Part shown: positions 28,423-38,698 of the stretch, one piece after another
Position numbering within the stretch: the stretch's first letter is position 1
How the letters are laid out: each line of letters begins with the position of its first letter
Assembly: GCF_001238275.1 (NCBI RefSeq)
Contig: NZ_LGTB01000004.1
Location: forward strand, 62,001-126,000
Direction of reading: 5' to 3'
From: Bradyrhizobium viridifuturi
GTDB taxonomy: Bacteria > Pseudomonadota > Alphaproteobacteria > Rhizobiales > Xanthobacteraceae
Length of the DNA stretch: 64,000 nt
The notes under the pieces: generated by a model
What the model saw: only the letters and a program-made list of their open reading frames with translations
What the model was told of the DNA's origin: nothing
Databases searched by the model: none
Made by a program: the position numbers and the translations under genes

Positions 28423-29600
28423 TGCAGGCGCGCAATCCCAGCACCGGCCGCAGGATCTTCCTTATCGCGACCGAGGAGTCCGGTGACCGCCTCGGCGCGG
28501 CGCTGATGCAGGTGCTGCGCCAGCGCCTCGGCGATACCGTGCAATTTGCCGGCGTCGGCGGCCGGCAGATGACGAGTGAGGGTATCGCGCCGCTGTTTCC
28601 GATCGAGGAGCTCTCGATCATGGGCTTTGCCGCCGTCGTCAAGCAATTGCCGAAGATCCTGCAATTGATCCGCCGCACCGCCGATGCAGTGCTTGCCGAT
28701 GCACCGGACATGCTGGTCATCATCGACAGCCCCGACTTCACCCATCGCGTCGCCCGCCGGGTCCGTGCACGCAATCCGGACATTCCGATCGTCGATTACG
28801 TGTCGCCGTCGGTCTGGGCCTGGCGGCCGGGCAGGGCGCGCGCGATGCGAAGCTATGTCGATCACGTGTTGGCGCTGCTGCCGTTCGAGCCCGAGGAGTA
28901 TCGCAAGCTGCAGGGACCGCCATGCAGCTATGTCGGCCATCCCCTGACCGAGCAACTCGCCTCGCTGCGGCCGAACGAGGAGGAGCAGAAGCGGCGCGAC
29001 GCGCAGCCGCCGGTCCTGCTGGTTCTGCCCGGAAGCCGGCGCAGCGAGATCAGGCATCACCTGGCGCTGTTCGGCGCCGCGCTCGGCCAGCTCAGCCAGC
29101 AAATCCAGTTCGAGCTCGTGCTTCCCACCATGCCGCATCTCGAGGCGATGGTGCGCGAAGGCGTCGCCTCGTGGCCGGTGGCGCCGCGGCTCGCGATCGG
29201 CGAGGCCGAGAAGCGCGCCGCATTCCGCGTCGCCCGCGCCGCGCTCGCGAAGTCGGGCACGGTGACGCTGGAGCTCGCGCTATCTGGGATTCCGATGGTG
29301 ACGGCCTATCGCGTCGGCGCCGCCGAGGCGTTCATCCTGCGTCGCGCAATCCGGGTGTCGTCGGTGATCCTCGCCAATCTCGTGATCGGCAGCGATATCA
29401 TCCCCGAGTTCCTGCAGGAGAACTGCACGCCGGACAAGCTCGCGCATGCGCTGGTCGACGTGATCAAGGATTCGCCCGAGCGCCTGCGGCAGCTCGTCGC
29501 GTTCGCGACGATGGACGGGAAGATGTCGACCGGCGACCAGCCGCCGAGCGTCCGCGCCGCCGACATCGTGCTGGCGGAACTGGGCCGGCGTTCCAGCTAG
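28422..29600 (+). CDS. lpxB: lipid-A-disaccharide synthase
   Basis: 392 residues, GT19 family membrane-associated glycosyltransferase joining UDP-diacylglucosamine and lipid X. Conserved blocks: RRIFLIATEESGDRLGAALM, GVGGRQMTSEGI, FPIEELSIMGFAAVVKQLPK, IDSPDFTHRVARRVR, YVSPSVWAWRPGRARAM, LLPFEPEEY and LLVLPGSRRSEI, with KSGTVTLELAL near the C-terminus. Start overlaps the lpxI stop. It closes the lipid A cluster; the next gene has its own AT-rich control region. The length agrees with family members. Confidence 0.96.
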   Translation: MQARNPSTGRRIFLIATEESGDRLGAALMQVLRQRLGDTVQFAGVGGRQMTSEGIAPLFPIEELSIMGFAAVVKQLPKILQLIRRTADAVLADAPDMLVIIDSPDFTHRVARRVRARNPDIPIVDYVSPSVWAWRPGRARAMRSYVDHVLALLPFEPEEYRKLQGPPCSYVGHPLTEQLASLRPNEEEQKRRDAQPPVLLVLPGSRRSEIRHHLALFGAALGQLSQQIQFELVLPTMPHLEAMVREGVASWPVAPRLAIGEAEKRAAFRVARAALAKSGTVTLELALSGIPMVTAYRVGAAEAFILRRAIRVSSVILANLVIGSDIIPEFLQENCTPDKLAHALVDVIKDSPERLRQLVAFATMDGKMSTGDQPPSVRAADIVLAELGRRSS

Positions 29601-29664
29601 CAATCGATCAAGTCTTGGTTCGGCGGCGACATCCGGCCGCAACGGTTCCGCTTGCCTCGGATAT

Positions 29665-29694
29665 TTAGACTACGCTAATATTAGTTTAGTCTAA
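29665..29694. promoter_or_regulatory. AT-rich operator/promoter of the SRPBCC-ArsR pair
   Basis: Inverted repeat TTAGACTA (29665-29672) and TAGTCTAA (29687-29694) with 14 bases between. A second related segment TAATATTAG lies inside, and the whole stretch 29661-29700 is strikingly AT-rich against its GC-rich surroundings. It lies just before a gene pair that includes an ArsR-type repressor, so it is the likely autoregulatory site. TAATAT within it could serve as the -10. Confidence 0.6.
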
Positions 29695-29712
29695 TATTTA
29701 TGCGGAGCCCCC

Positions 29713-30369
29713 ATGAAGATCGATCCTGTCGCCTATGTCGGAGCCGTGGTTCGCGAAGTCGCCGTCCGGGAGCGCGATGGCAAGCCGGCGCGGGCGGTGA
29801 TTGCCACGCGCAGCTACGATACCGACATCGCCGATCTCTGGGACGCACTGACCAATCCCGAGCGCATTCCGCGCTGGTTTCTGCCGATCTCGGGCGATCT
29901 GAAGCTCGGTGGCCGCTATCAGTTCCAGGGCCAGGCCGGCGGCGAAATCACGACGTGTGAGCCGCCGTGCCGGCTTGCCGTGACCTGGGAGGCCATGGGC
30001 ACCGTCAGCTGGGTCACCGTCACCCTGGCTGACGATAGCGCCGGCGGCACGCGCCTGGAACTCGAACATCTCTCGCTGATCGAGGGCGACTTCTGGGATC
30101 GCTACGGACCGGGTGCGGTCGGCGTCGGCTGGGACCTCGCCTTGATCGGGCTCGCGCTCTACATCGCCGCGGGTCCCGGTGCGCAGTTCGATCGTGCCGC
30201 CGCGGAGGCGTGGCCCGGCTCCGAGGACGGCAGGGAGTTCATCCGCCGCAGCAGCGCCGACTGGTGCAGGGCCTCGATCAAGGCGGGCACGGACGAGGCC
30301 GCCGCGCGCCGGGCCGAGGCCAACACGGCGGCGTTCTATTGCGGCGAGCCCGAGCCGGGTGGAGGCTAG
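29713..30369 (+). CDS. SRPBCC (AHSA1-like) family protein
   Basis: 218 residues. The START/AHSA1-like fold is indicated by RAVIATRSYDTDIADLWDAL, NPERIPRWFLPISGDLKLGG, YQFQGQAGGEITTCEPPCRL and VTWEAMGTVSWVTVTL, the usual order for this superfamily of small-molecule binding proteins. A C-terminal region of about 70 residues (about 145-218) is specific to the AHSA1-like subgroup paired with ArsR regulators. Function and ligand are unknown. Its stop is 5 bases before the GTG of the ArsR gene. Expression is probably controlled by the operator at 29665-29694. Confidence 0.85.
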   Translation: MKIDPVAYVGAVVREVAVRERDGKPARAVIATRSYDTDIADLWDALTNPERIPRWFLPISGDLKLGGRYQFQGQAGGEITTCEPPCRLAVTWEAMGTVSWVTVTLADDSAGGTRLELEHLSLIEGDFWDRYGPGAVGVGWDLALIGLALYIAAGPGAQFDRAAAEAWPGSEDGREFIRRSSADWCRASIKAGTDEAAARRAEANTAAFYCGEPEPGGG

Positions 30370-30374
30370 CAACC

Positions 30375-30710
30375 GTGCACGCCTTCGACGTCCTCGGCGA
30401 TCCCGTCCGCCGGCGCATCCTGGAGCTGCTGGCGACCGGCGAGCACAGTTCGGGCGACGTCGTCGCCGTCGTGCAGCGTGAATTCGGCATCACCCAGTCG
30501 GCGGTCTCGCAGCAGCTGCGGATCCTGCGCGATGCCGGTTTCGCATCGGTGCGCGCCGACGGGACCCGCCGCATCTATGCCGTGGAGCCGCGGCGGCTGC
30601 GCGAGGTCGACGACTGGCTCGACCGCTTCAGGGCGTTCTGGCTGCCGCGCCTCGATGCACTCGCGACCGAAGTCGCGCGCGGCAAACGAAAACGGCGCCA
30701 TCGGGAATGA
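30375..30710 (+). CDS. ArsR-family winged-helix transcriptional regulator
   Basis: 111 residues from a GTG at 30375 with GGAGG 9 bases upstream. The winged helix is complete: FDVLGDPVRRRILELLATGE, FGITQSAVSQQLRILRDAGF and ASVRADGTRRIYAVEPRRLR. No Cys metal sites typical of the arsenic sensors are present, so it belongs to the non-metal subgroup often paired with SRPBCC proteins, where it acts as an autorepressor. A C-terminal basic tail (ARGKRKRRHRE) is notable. The last codons overlap the terminator of the convergent gltA gene. Confidence 0.88.
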   Translation: MHAFDVLGDPVRRRILELLATGEHSSGDVVAVVQREFGITQSAVSQQLRILRDAGFASVRADGTRRIYAVEPRRLREVDDWLDRFRAFWLPRLDALATEVARGKRKRRHRE

Positions 30711-30719
30711 TGGCGCCGT
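30692..30719 (-). terminator. Rho-independent terminator of gltA, overlapping the arsR 3' end
   Basis: An eleven-base perfect stem (ACGGCGCCATC / GATGGCGCCGT) with a six-base loop. On the minus strand it is followed by TTTTCGTTTG, the direction of gltA. It lies 25 bases after the gltA stop and contains the arsR stop codon. Confidence 0.8.
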
Positions 30720-30743
30720 CTCGGACAGTCTTTAGGACGAAGC

Positions 30744-32045
30744 TTACTTGCGCTTGTCGATCGTCACATAGTCGCGGCGCGCCACGCCGGTGTAGAGCTG
30801 GCGCGGACGGCCGATCTTCTGCTGCGGATCCTCGATCATCTCGCTCCACTGGCTGATCCAGCCGACGGTGCGTGCGACCGCGAACAGCACGGTGAACATC
30901 GAGGTCGGGAAGCCCATCGCCTTCAGCGTGATGCCCGAATAGAAGTCGACGTTCGGGTAGAGCTTGCGGTCGATGAAGTAGGGATCGCTGAGCGCGATCT
31001 TCTCGAGCTCGAGCGCAACCTTCAGCATCGGGTCATCGCCATGCCCAGTCTCGGCCAGCACCGCGTGACACATCTTCTGCATGATCTTGGCGCGCGGATC
31101 ATAGTTCTTGTAGACGCGATGACCGAAGCCCATCAGGCGGACTTCGCTGTTCTTGTCCTTCACCTTGGCGATGAATTCGGGAATCTTGTCGACTGTTCCG
31201 ATCGACGACAGCATGGCGAGCGCCGCTTCGTTGGCGCCGCCGTGGGCCGGGCCCCACAGGCAGGCGATGCCGGCCGCGATGCAGGCGAACGGGTTGGCGC
31301 CGGAGGAGCCGGCGATACGGACCGTCGAGGTCGACGCATTCTGCTCGTGATCGGCATGCAGGATGAAGATCTTGTCGAGCGCGTCGGCGAGCACCGGATT
31401 GATCTTGTAGTCCTCGCATGGCACCGCGAAGCACATCTGCAGGAAGTTCTCGGCGAAGGAGAGCGAGTTCTTCGGATACACGAAGGGCTGGCCGATGGTG
31501 TATTTGTAGGCCATCGCCGCCAGCGTCGGCACTTTCGCGATCATCCGCATGGAGGCGATCATGCGCTGCTTCGGATCGTTGATGTCGGTGGAGTCGTGGT
31601 AGAACGCGGCGAGCGCGCCGACGGCCGCCACCATGATCGCCATCGGATGCGCGTCGCGGCGGAAGCCCTGGAAGAAGCGGGCCATCTGCTCATGCACCAT
31701 CGTGTGATGGATCACGCGGTGGTCGAAGTCCTTCTTCTGAGCCGGGGTCGGAAGCTCCCCGTAGAGCAGCAGGTAGCAGGTCTCGAGGAAGTCGCCATGC
31801 TCGGCGAGTTGCTCGATCGGGTAGCCGCGGTATTCGAGGATACCGGCGTCGCCGTCGATGTAGGTGATCTTCGACTGGCAGCTGCCGGTCGAGGTGAAGC
31901 CGGGGTCGTAGGTGAACACCCCGGCCTGGCCGTAGAGCTTGCCGATGTCGATGACATCAGGCCCAACCGTGCCGCTCAGGATCGGGAAATCGTAGTTCTT
32001 GTTGCCAATGGTGAGTGTGGCTGTCTTGCTGGATTTTGCGTCCAT
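30744..32045 (-). CDS. gltA: citrate synthase
   Basis: 433 residues, type II hexameric citrate synthase, condensing oxaloacetate and acetyl-CoA. The catalytic triad of the family can be placed at H268 ([16 protein letters not shown]), H309 ([12 protein letters not shown]) and D367 ([12 protein letters not shown]). H230 in [16 protein letters not shown] is also conserved. The N-terminal beta domain ([20 protein letters not shown]) is that of the proteobacterial form. It ends with a terminator shared with arsR. Upstream, gltX lies 160 bases away on the same strand, so gltA probably has its own promoter. Confidence 0.97.
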   Translation of the reverse strand: MDAKSSKTATLTIGNKNYDFPILSGTVGPDVIDIGKLYGQAGVFTYDPGFTSTGSCQSKITYIDGDAGILEYRGYPIEQLAEHGDFLETCYLLLYGELPTPAQKKDFDHRVIHHTMVHEQMARFFQGFRRDAHPMAIMVAAVGALAAFYHDSTDINDPKQRMIASMRMIAKVPTLAAMAYKYTIGQPFVYPKNSLSFAENFLQMCFAVPCEDYKINPVLADALDKIFILHADHEQNASTSTVRIAGSSGANPFACIAAGIACLWGPAHGGANEAALAMLSSIGTVDKIPEFIAKVKDKNSEVRLMGFGHRVYKNYDPRAKIMQKMCHAVLAETGHGDDPMLKVALELEKIALSDPYFIDRKLYPNVDFYSGITLKAMGFPTSMFTVLFAVARTVGWISQWSEMIEDPQQKIGRPRQLYTGVARRDYVTIDKRK

Positions 32046-32177
32046 CGTGATATCCCCGATGAATTCGTTGCGAAAACCGACCTTGCCCAGTCGCTAAATT
32101 GCGGCCCATGGCGGGGCGGAACGGCTTGTGGAGAAAGCGTCCGGGGATGGGTAGCTCATTGCAATGTGCGCTGCAAG

Positions 32178-32199
32178 ATGGACCCTGGAGGGGGTCCAT
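32178..32199 (-). terminator. hairpin after gltX
   Basis: Perfect eight-base stem ATGGACCC / GGGTCCAT, six-base spacer, 7 bases after the gltX stop in the minus direction. No clear T-run follows, so termination is uncertain. Confidence 0.35.
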
Positions 32200-32205
32200 G
32201 CAGGA

Positions 32206-33627
32206 TCACACCGCCTGATCGGCGAGGCGGGCCAGACACTCCTGGCGTCCCAGGACAGCCAGCACGTCGAAGATGCCCGGCGACGTCGTGCGTCCGGTCA
32301 GTGCCACCCGCAGCGGCTGGGCCACGGCGCCGAGCTTCAGATTGTTCTGCTCGGCGAAATTCCGCATCGCGGTTTCCGTGGTCTCCGCCGTCCAGTCGTT
32401 CACCGCTTCCAGCGCGGTGCGAAGGCGGCCGATCAATGCGCGCGTTTCCGGCGTCAGTAGCGCTACGGCTTTCGGATCGAGCTCAAGCGGCCGATCGGCG
32501 AAAATGAAGTAGGCGCCCGCGATCAGTTCGAGCAGTGTCTTGGCGCGCTCCTTCAGGCTCGGCATCGCCCGCAGCAATTGCGCGCGGGTGGTGTCGTTGA
32601 GCTTGGCCTTCAGCGCGGCGCCATCGGGAACATAGTCCAGCACGCTCTCGAACTGGGTCACGAGGGATTGATCGTCGCTCTGCCGGATATAGTGACCGTT
32701 GAGGTTCTCCAGCTTGGCGAAATCGAACCGCGCCGCCGAGCGGCCGATACCCGGGAGATCGAACGCGTCGATCATCTCTTGGGTCGAGAAGATCTCCTGG
32801 TCGCCATGGCTCCAGCCGAGCCGGACCAGGTAGTTGCGCAGCGCAGCCGGCAGATAGCCGAGCGCGCGATAGGCATCGACGCCGAGCGCGCCATGACGCT
32901 TCGACAGTTTCGAGCCGTCGGGACCATGGATCAGCGGAATGTGGGACATGCTCGGCAGCTCCCACTCCAGCGCGTCGTAGATCTGCTTCTGGCGCGCCGC
33001 GTTGATCAAATGGTCGTCGCCGCGGATGATATGGGTGACGCCCATGTCGTGGTCGTCGACCACGACCGCGAGCATGTAGGTCGGGGTGCCGTCGCCGCGC
33101 AGCAGGACGAGGTCGTCGAGGTTTTCGTTCTGCCAGACCACGCGGCCCTGGACCTGGTCCTCGATCACGGTCTCGCCGGTCTGCGGCGCTTTCAGGCGGA
33201 TGGTCGGCTTGACGTCCGAGGGTGCAGTGGCCGGATCGCGGTCGCGCCACATGCCGTCATAGAGGCGGGTGCGGCCCTCGGCACGCGCCTTCTCGCGCAT
33301 CGCGGTCAGCTCCTCGGGCGTGGCGTAGCAGTAGTACGCCCGGCCGGCGGCGAGCAGGCCCTCGGCGACCTCGCGATGGCGGGCGGCGCGGCTGAACTGG
33401 TAGATGACGTCGCCGTCCCAATCGAGCTCCAGCCATTTCAGGCCGTCCAGGATGGCGTCGATCGCCTCCTTGGTGGAGCGTTCACGGTCGGTGTCCTCGA
33501 TCCGAAGCAGCATCTTGCCGCCGAGCTTCCTGGCATAGAGCCAGTTGAACAGCGCGGTGCGGGCGCCTCCGATATGGAGGAAGCCGGTCGGTGAGGGGGC
33601 GAAGCGGGTAACGACGGGATTGGTCAT
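32206..33627 (-). CDS. gltX: glutamyl-tRNA synthetase
   Basis: 473 residues from the ATG at 33627 ([20 protein letters not shown]). A TTG two codons upstream is the only longer option and has no ribosome binding site. Class I signatures: the HIGH-type motif [18 protein letters not shown] and the KMSKS-type motif [17 protein letters not shown]. An anticodon-binding helical domain follows. The gene lies between gltA and glnS; glnS is divergent with 178 bases between. Alphaproteobacteria often have two gltX genes; whether a second exists outside this window is unknown. Confidence 0.96.
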   Translation of the reverse strand: MTNPVVTRFAPSPTGFLHIGGARTALFNWLYARKLGGKMLLRIEDTDRERSTKEAIDAILDGLKWLELDWDGDVIYQFSRAARHREVAEGLLAAGRAYYCYATPEELTAMREKARAEGRTRLYDGMWRDRDPATAPSDVKPTIRLKAPQTGETVIEDQVQGRVVWQNENLDDLVLLRGDGTPTYMLAVVVDDHDMGVTHIIRGDDHLINAARQKQIYDALEWELPSMSHIPLIHGPDGSKLSKRHGALGVDAYRALGYLPAALRNYLVRLGWSHGDQEIFSTQEMIDAFDLPGIGRSAARFDFAKLENLNGHYIRQSDDQSLVTQFESVLDYVPDGAALKAKLNDTTRAQLLRAMPSLKERAKTLLELIAGAYFIFADRPLELDPKAVALLTPETRALIGRLRTALEAVNDWTAETTETAMRNFAEQNNLKLGAVAQPLRVALTGRTTSPGIFDVLAVLGRQECLARLADQAV

Positions 33628-33805
33628 GATCAAGCGAGGCGTATGCTGGAACGGGCGGTGGTGTATAGCAGGAACCGGACATAACTAAAGCCTCGGTTGA
33701 CCTTTTGCCCGCCTAACCAGACCTGAAACCTGGCCCGAAACCAGGCTTGGCCAGACGGCACGAATTTGGCAGAAGGTTGGGCTTGATCCTCCAGGGAACC
33801 CTTTG

Positions 33806-35491
33806 ATGACGACTGACACGACGGCAGAGGCAGGGCGCGACTTCATCCGCGACATCGTCCGGGCCGATCTCACCTCCCACAAGCACAACCGGATCGTGAC
33901 CCGCTTCCCGCCGGAGCCGAACGGCTACCTGCATATCGGTCACGCCAAGTCGATCGCGCTGAATTTCGGCATCGCGCAGGAGTTCGGCGGCCAGTGCAAT
34001 TTGCGCTTCGACGACACCAATCCGACCAAGGAGGAGCAGGAGTACATCGACTCGATCCAGGCCGACGTCCATTGGCTCGGCTACGATTGGGGCAAGAATC
34101 TCTTCTACGCGTCCGACTATTTCGAGCGCCTGTACGATTGGGCCGAGGGCCTGATCAAGGCGGGCTATGCCTATGTCGACGACCAGTCGCAGGAGGAGAT
34201 CCGGACGTCACGCGGCACGCTGACCGAGCCCGGCAAGAACTCGCCGTTCCGCGATCGTTCGGTCGAGGAGAATCTCGACCTGTTCCGCCGCATGAAGGCC
34301 GGCGAGTTTCCGAACGGCGCCCGCGTGCTGCGCGCCAAGATCGACATGGCGGCCGGCAACATCAATTTGCGCGACCCCGTGCTGTACCGCATCCTGCACG
34401 CTCACCATCCGCGCACCGGCGACAAGTGGTCGATCTATCCGAGCTACGACTACGCGCACGGCCAGTCGGACGCGATCGAGGGCATCACCCATTCGATCTG
34501 CACGCTGGAGTTCGAGGATCACCGCCCGCTCTATGAGTGGCTGCTCGACAAGCTGCCGGTGCCGTCGAAGCCGCGCCAGTACGAAATGGCGCGGCTGAAC
34601 CTGACCTACACGCTGCTGTCCAAGCGCGTGCTGACGCAGCTCGTCCGTGATGGGCATGTCTCGGGCTGGGACGATCCGCGCATGCCGACCGTCGCCGGCC
34701 TGAAGCGGCGCGGGGTGCCGCCGGCCGCGGTTCGCGAGTTCATCAAGCGCATCGGCGTCGCCAAGGCCAACAGCGTGGTCGATGTCGGCATGCTGGAATT
34801 CTGCATCCGTGAGGAGCTGAATCGCACATCGCTGCGCCGCATGGCGGTGCTGCGGCCGCTCAAGGTCGTGATCGAGAATTATCCGGAAGGCCAGGTCGAG
34901 GAGATCGAGGCGATCAACCACCCCGACAATCCGGAGGCCGGCACCCGCAAAATCGCTTTCGGCCGCGAGCTCTACATCGAGCGCGACGACTTCATGGAGA
35001 ACCCGCCGAAGAAATTCTTCCGCCTCTCGCCCGGCAACGAGGTGCGGCTGCGCTATGCCTATTTCATCAAGTGCACGGGCGTGATCAAGAACGACGCCGG
35101 CGAGATCACGGAGCTGCGCGCGACCTACGATCCCCTGACCAAGGGCGGCAACGCGCCCGACGGCCGCAAGGTGAAGGCGACGATGCACTGGCTGCCCGCA
35201 GCGCAGTCGAAGCCGGCAGAGATCCGGATCTACAATCAGCTGTTCGCCAACCCGAGCCCGAACGCCGCCGATTTTGCCGCCGACCTCAACCCGCAGTCGC
35301 TGGAAGTGCTCAGCGATGCGCGGGTCGAGCCTGCAATCGCCGAGAGCAATTCGCCCGATCCGATGCAGTTCGAACGGCAGGGGTATTTCGTCCGCGATGC
35401 GGATTCGACGTCCGACAAGCTGGTGTTCAACCGCACTATCGGTCTGCGCGACACCTTCGCCAAGGAAGTCGGCGGCAAAGGCCAGAGCTGA
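33806..35491 (+). CDS. glnS: glutaminyl-tRNA synthetase
   Basis: 561 residues from the ATG at 33806; a TTG one codon upstream is possible. The HIGH-type motif is [20 protein letters not shown]; the GlnRS pattern [18 protein letters not shown] distinguishes it from GluRS. The KMSKS-equivalent is [12 protein letters not shown]. Two beta-barrel anticodon-binding domains fill the C-terminus ([20 protein letters not shown] and after). Many alphaproteobacteria lack GlnRS and make Gln-tRNA by the GatCAB amidotransferase route. A GlnRS here is regarded as an acquired enzyme of eukaryotic-like ancestry (family knowledge). Its base composition matches the neighbours, so any transfer is old. Confidence 0.96.
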   Translation: MTTDTTAEAGRDFIRDIVRADLTSHKHNRIVTRFPPEPNGYLHIGHAKSIALNFGIAQEFGGQCNLRFDDTNPTKEEQEYIDSIQADVHWLGYDWGKNLFYASDYFERLYDWAEGLIKAGYAYVDDQSQEEIRTSRGTLTEPGKNSPFRDRSVEENLDLFRRMKAGEFPNGARVLRAKIDMAAGNINLRDPVLYRILHAHHPRTGDKWSIYPSYDYAHGQSDAIEGITHSICTLEFEDHRPLYEWLLDKLPVPSKPRQYEMARLNLTYTLLSKRVLTQLVRDGHVSGWDDPRMPTVAGLKRRGVPPAAVREFIKRIGVAKANSVVDVGMLEFCIREELNRTSLRRMAVLRPLKVVIENYPEGQVEEIEAINHPDNPEAGTRKIAFGRELYIERDDFMENPPKKFFRLSPGNEVRLRYAYFIKCTGVIKNDAGEITELRATYDPLTKGGNAPDGRKVKATMHWLPAAQSKPAEIRIYNQLFANPSPNAADFAADLNPQSLEVLSDARVEPAIAESNSPDPMQFERQGYFVRDADSTSDKLVFNRTIGLRDTFAKEVGGKGQS

Positions 35492-35517
35492 GACGGACGC
35501 CAGGAGGGAGGCGATCG

Positions 35518-35904
35518 ATGCCTGAGGAAGCCGACGATATCGTCTCCGCGATCATTGCAAAATGGTCGGCGGGTTTCAGCAGGCTCGATGCCGATGCGCT
35601 CTCCTCGCTCTACTCGAAGAGCGCGTTCTTCTTCGGCTCGAACCCGACGCTGTATCGCGGCCGCGACGGCGTCAAAGCTTACGCCGAAGGCCTGCCGCGC
35701 TGGCACGCGCCGCGCGTTCAGTTCAGTGAAATCAGGACCGCGCGGGTGAATGCCGATCTCGTCAACATGGCGGGCATTGCGTCCTTTTTTCTCGACGGCG
35801 ATGCGCCCGCGCTCGTCGTCAAGATCACCTGGGTGATCGCGCGCGAGGACGGCGACTGGAAGATTGCCTGTCACCACGTTTCGTCGCTGACGCCGCTGAT
35901 CTAG
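35518..35904 (+). CDS. SnoaL-like/NTF2-fold (DUF4440-type) protein
   Basis: 128 residues, 26 bases after glnS. The sequence has the cone-shaped NTF2 fold pattern: an N-terminal helix (DDIVSAIIAKWSAGFSRLDA), DALSSLYSKSAFFFGSNP, GRDGVKAYAEGLPRW and a final strand pair with VVKITWVIAREDGDWKIACH HVS. The Trp-Lys-Ile-x-x-H-H-x-S ending is typical of the SnoaL-like/DUF4440 group, which binds small molecules or serves in ketosteroid-isomerase-like reactions. The substrate cannot be predicted. GGAGGGAGG precedes the ATG at 35518, a very strong ribosome binding site. Probably cotranscribed with glnS. Confidence 0.8.
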   Translation: MPEEADDIVSAIIAKWSAGFSRLDADALSSLYSKSAFFFGSNPTLYRGRDGVKAYAEGLPRWHAPRVQFSEIRTARVNADLVNMAGIASFFLDGDAPALVVKITWVIAREDGDWKIACHHVSSLTPLI

Positions 35905-36028
35905 GCGCTCGCCGGCGTCTGGTGACCCCCGGAGGTCACAGCCTTCGGTTGCGTGTTTCGGTTCCGTTCCGCTAGTCGGGTGGCTGCGGCATCCGCTAGC
36001 CTGCTTTCCGGCAGGGATCGCAAGCGGA

Positions 36029-38313
36029 ATGGCGGAGCAGGGTACGACGCCGGGCGGCAAACGCGGCTACGCGGGGACGTGGCCGCCGCGTGCCGCCGTT
36101 CCTGCCGGCGGCTTTCTCCCGGTGCGCGCCGGCCTCTGGCGGCCTTTCGTCGAGACACTGCAGGAATGGGTTCGCGCGGAGGCGGGCGCCGGTCGGCTGT
36201 TGCCGTGGGTGCCGGTGGCGTTCGGCATCGGCATCGCATTCTATTTCGCGGCCGAGCACGAGCCGGTGCTGTCGGTTGCGGCGGCAGCCGCCATCGTGCT
36301 CTGCCTGCTGGCACTGCTGCTGCGGCGGCACAGAGTATTTCCCGCCATCGTGATGCTGGCTGCGGTTGCCGCGGGCTTTGCGACCGCGACCTGGAAGACG
36401 GCGCGGATCGCCCATGGCGTGCTGGCGCGCCCGATGTTCTCGGTGGCGCTGACCGGCTTCGTCGAGACGCGCGACATCAGAGAGAAGACCGATCGCTTCG
36501 TATTGCGGGTGGTCTCGATGGAGAGCCCGCGTGACAATACGAAGCTCGAGCGCGTGCGGCTCTCGGTGAAGAAGGGCACCGCGCCAGAAGTCGGCAGCTT
36601 CGTCGAACTAAAGGCGCGGCTTATGCCTCCGCTCGGTCCGCAACGTCCGGGCTCCTACGATTTCGGCCGCGACCTGTATTTCCAGGGCATCGGCGCCTCC
36701 GGCTTCGTGATGGGCGCGGTCAAGACCAGGGAGCCGCCGGCGGCCGGCGGCCTCGCGCTACGCTACGCCGCCCTCATGCAGGGCCTGCGCGATGCCATCG
36801 ACGCCCGCATCCGGACCACGCTTGACGGCGATCAGCGCGCGATCGCAACGGCGCTGCTCACCGGCCGGCGCGATGCGATCACGACGCCGGTCAACGATGC
36901 GATGTTCATCTCGGGGCTCGGCCATGTGCTGTCGATCTCCGGCTACCACATGGCCGTGGTGGCGGGCGTGGTGTTCTTCACGATCCGCGCGCTGCTGGCG
37001 CTGTTTCCGGCACTGACTGCCGGGTATCCGATCAAGAAATGGGCGGCAGCAGCCGCACTGGTTGCCGCGGCGTTCTATCTCCTGCTGTCGGGCGCCGAGG
37101 TCGCGACGCAGCGATCGTTCTTCATGACGGCCGTGGTGCTGATCGCGGTGATGGTCGACCGCCGCGCTGTCACCTTCCGCACGCTGGCGGTGGCGGCGCT
37201 GATCGTGCTCGCGATTGCGCCGGAAGCGCTGGTACATCCGAGCTTCCAGATGTCGTTTGCCGCAACGCTCGGGCTGGTGGCGATGGTGCAGATCGGGCTG
37301 CCGAACCTGCTGGCGTCGCCCGATCATTCGGTGACCGCGCGCCTTGCGCTGTGGGGCGGACGGGAGCTCATGGTGCTGATGCTGGCTTCGCTGGTCGCTG
37401 GGCTCGCGACGACGCCCTACGCCGCGTTCCATTTCCATCGCGTGACGCCCTATGGGCTGCTCGCGAACCTTGCGGCGATGCCGGTGGTGTCGGCCGTGGT
37501 GATGCCGGCGGGCCTGCTCGGATTGCTTGCGATGCCGTTCGGCTTCGACGGCGTGTTCTGGGCGATCATGGGGTTCGGCATCGACTGGATGATCCTGGTG
37601 ACGCAATGGGTCGCAGCGCTGCCCGGCGCGGTCGGCCGGATGGCGGCGTTCGGCGTCGGGCCGATGATCCTGGCGAGCGCCGGTCTGATCCTGCTCGGCT
37701 TGTTGCGTTCGCCGCTGCGCTGGTCGGGGGCCGCGCTACTGGTGATCGCCTCGGTCTGGGCGGTGCGGGTGCCGCAGCCGGACGTCTGGTCTCGGCCGAT
37801 GGCCGCAATGTTGCCGTGCGCGGCGGCGACGGGCAACTGCATCTGATGCACAGCGCCAAGGACGCCTTCCTCGTGAAGGAATGGCTGGCTGCGGATGCCG
37901 ATGCGCGGGCGCCGAGCGATGCCTCGCTCGGCGAGGGCGTCTCCTGCGATCCGAGCGGCTGCGTGACGCAAGGGCCCGGCGGCGCCTTCGTCGCGCTGGC
38001 GACCCGGCCGGAGGCCCTGGCCGACGATTGCGAGCGCGCGGCGCTGATCGTGACCGCGCGGCCGGCACCGCGGGGCTGCGCTGCCTCCGTGATCGACGCC
38101 GAACGGCTGCGGCGTCACGGCGCCCTGATGCTGCGGCGGATCCGGGACGGCTACGCCATCGATGCAGTCAAGCCGGGCGGGGTCGACCGGCCATGGTCGC
38201 CGGCAGTTCCCGGCGACGGCGAGGCCGAAACCACGCTGCGCCCGCCCGCCACAGCGCCACGGCCCGCCGTCGACGCGACGCCGTCCGAGGCAGATCTGCA
38301 AGGCGAGGATTAG
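36029..38313 (+). CDS. comEC: ComEC/Rec2 family DNA uptake membrane protein (one-base frameshift near 37786)
   Basis: Polytopic membrane protein of the competence family. The N-terminus holds a DUF4131 region with paired helices (LPWVPVAFGIGIAFYFAAEH). The Competence domain is clear: ALLTGRRDAITTPVNDAMFI, SGLGHVLSISGYHMAVVAGV and LLLSGAEVATQRSFFMTAVV, then several more helices. As written the frame stops at 37846 after QPDVWSRPM. Adding one base after GTC at about 37786 gives DVLVSADGRNVAVR and a continuation to 38313, for about 761 residues. The last 150 residues resemble a metallo-beta-lactamase-like tail but lack the HxHxDH metal motif, as is common in alphaproteobacterial ComEC. The gene neighbours lexA. 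Confidence 0.88.
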
Positions 38314-38579
38314 CCGGGATCGAGCGAGGTGCCGGAGGGCAGCTCGAACAGGCCGAGATGGTATTCGTCGGAGTCGGGGCCGCCGTCGGGCTTCTTGACG
38401 AGGGTGAACACCGCCTCGGGAAACCGCTCCCAGACCCTCAGGTCGTCAGCCGTGACCGTCAGCCAGCCGAACCGGAACATGTAGCGGCCCGGTTCCGTGA
38501 CGCGTCCAGCCTTTTGCCATGTGACCTTATCGACCACTGCGCCGGTTTCCGTGAGTGCACGTCCTCCGTGCACGATCAT
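38310..38579 (-). CDS. hypothetical protein, convergent with comEC
   Basis: 89 residues if started at the ATG at 38579 (MIVHGGRALTETGAVVDKVT); an ATG at 38603 adds eight more residues, and a GTG in VVDKVTWQKAG is possible. The main part reads VTWQKAGRVTEPGRYMFRFG, WLTVTADDLRVWERFPEAVF and TLVKKPDGGPDSDEYHLGLF, an acidic, beta-rich small domain I do not recognise. It overlaps the comEC end by four bases, tail to tail. The codon pattern is consistent with coding, and no signal peptide or membrane segment is visible. Confidence 0.55.
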   Translation of the reverse strand: MIVHGGRALTETGAVVDKVTWQKAGRVTEPGRYMFRFGWLTVTADDLRVWERFPEAVFTLVKKPDGGPDSDEYHLGLFELPSGTSLDPG

Positions 38580-38698
38580 GCGGCAAGCCGCCCGCCGACG
38601 CAAATCTCCTTGTGCGCCCCGGAACCCGGCGTCCGGGGTCGCTCGAAATCGCTTAGGTCATCCGCCGCCGGATGGTTCATTCCGCGGCGACGATGCGT

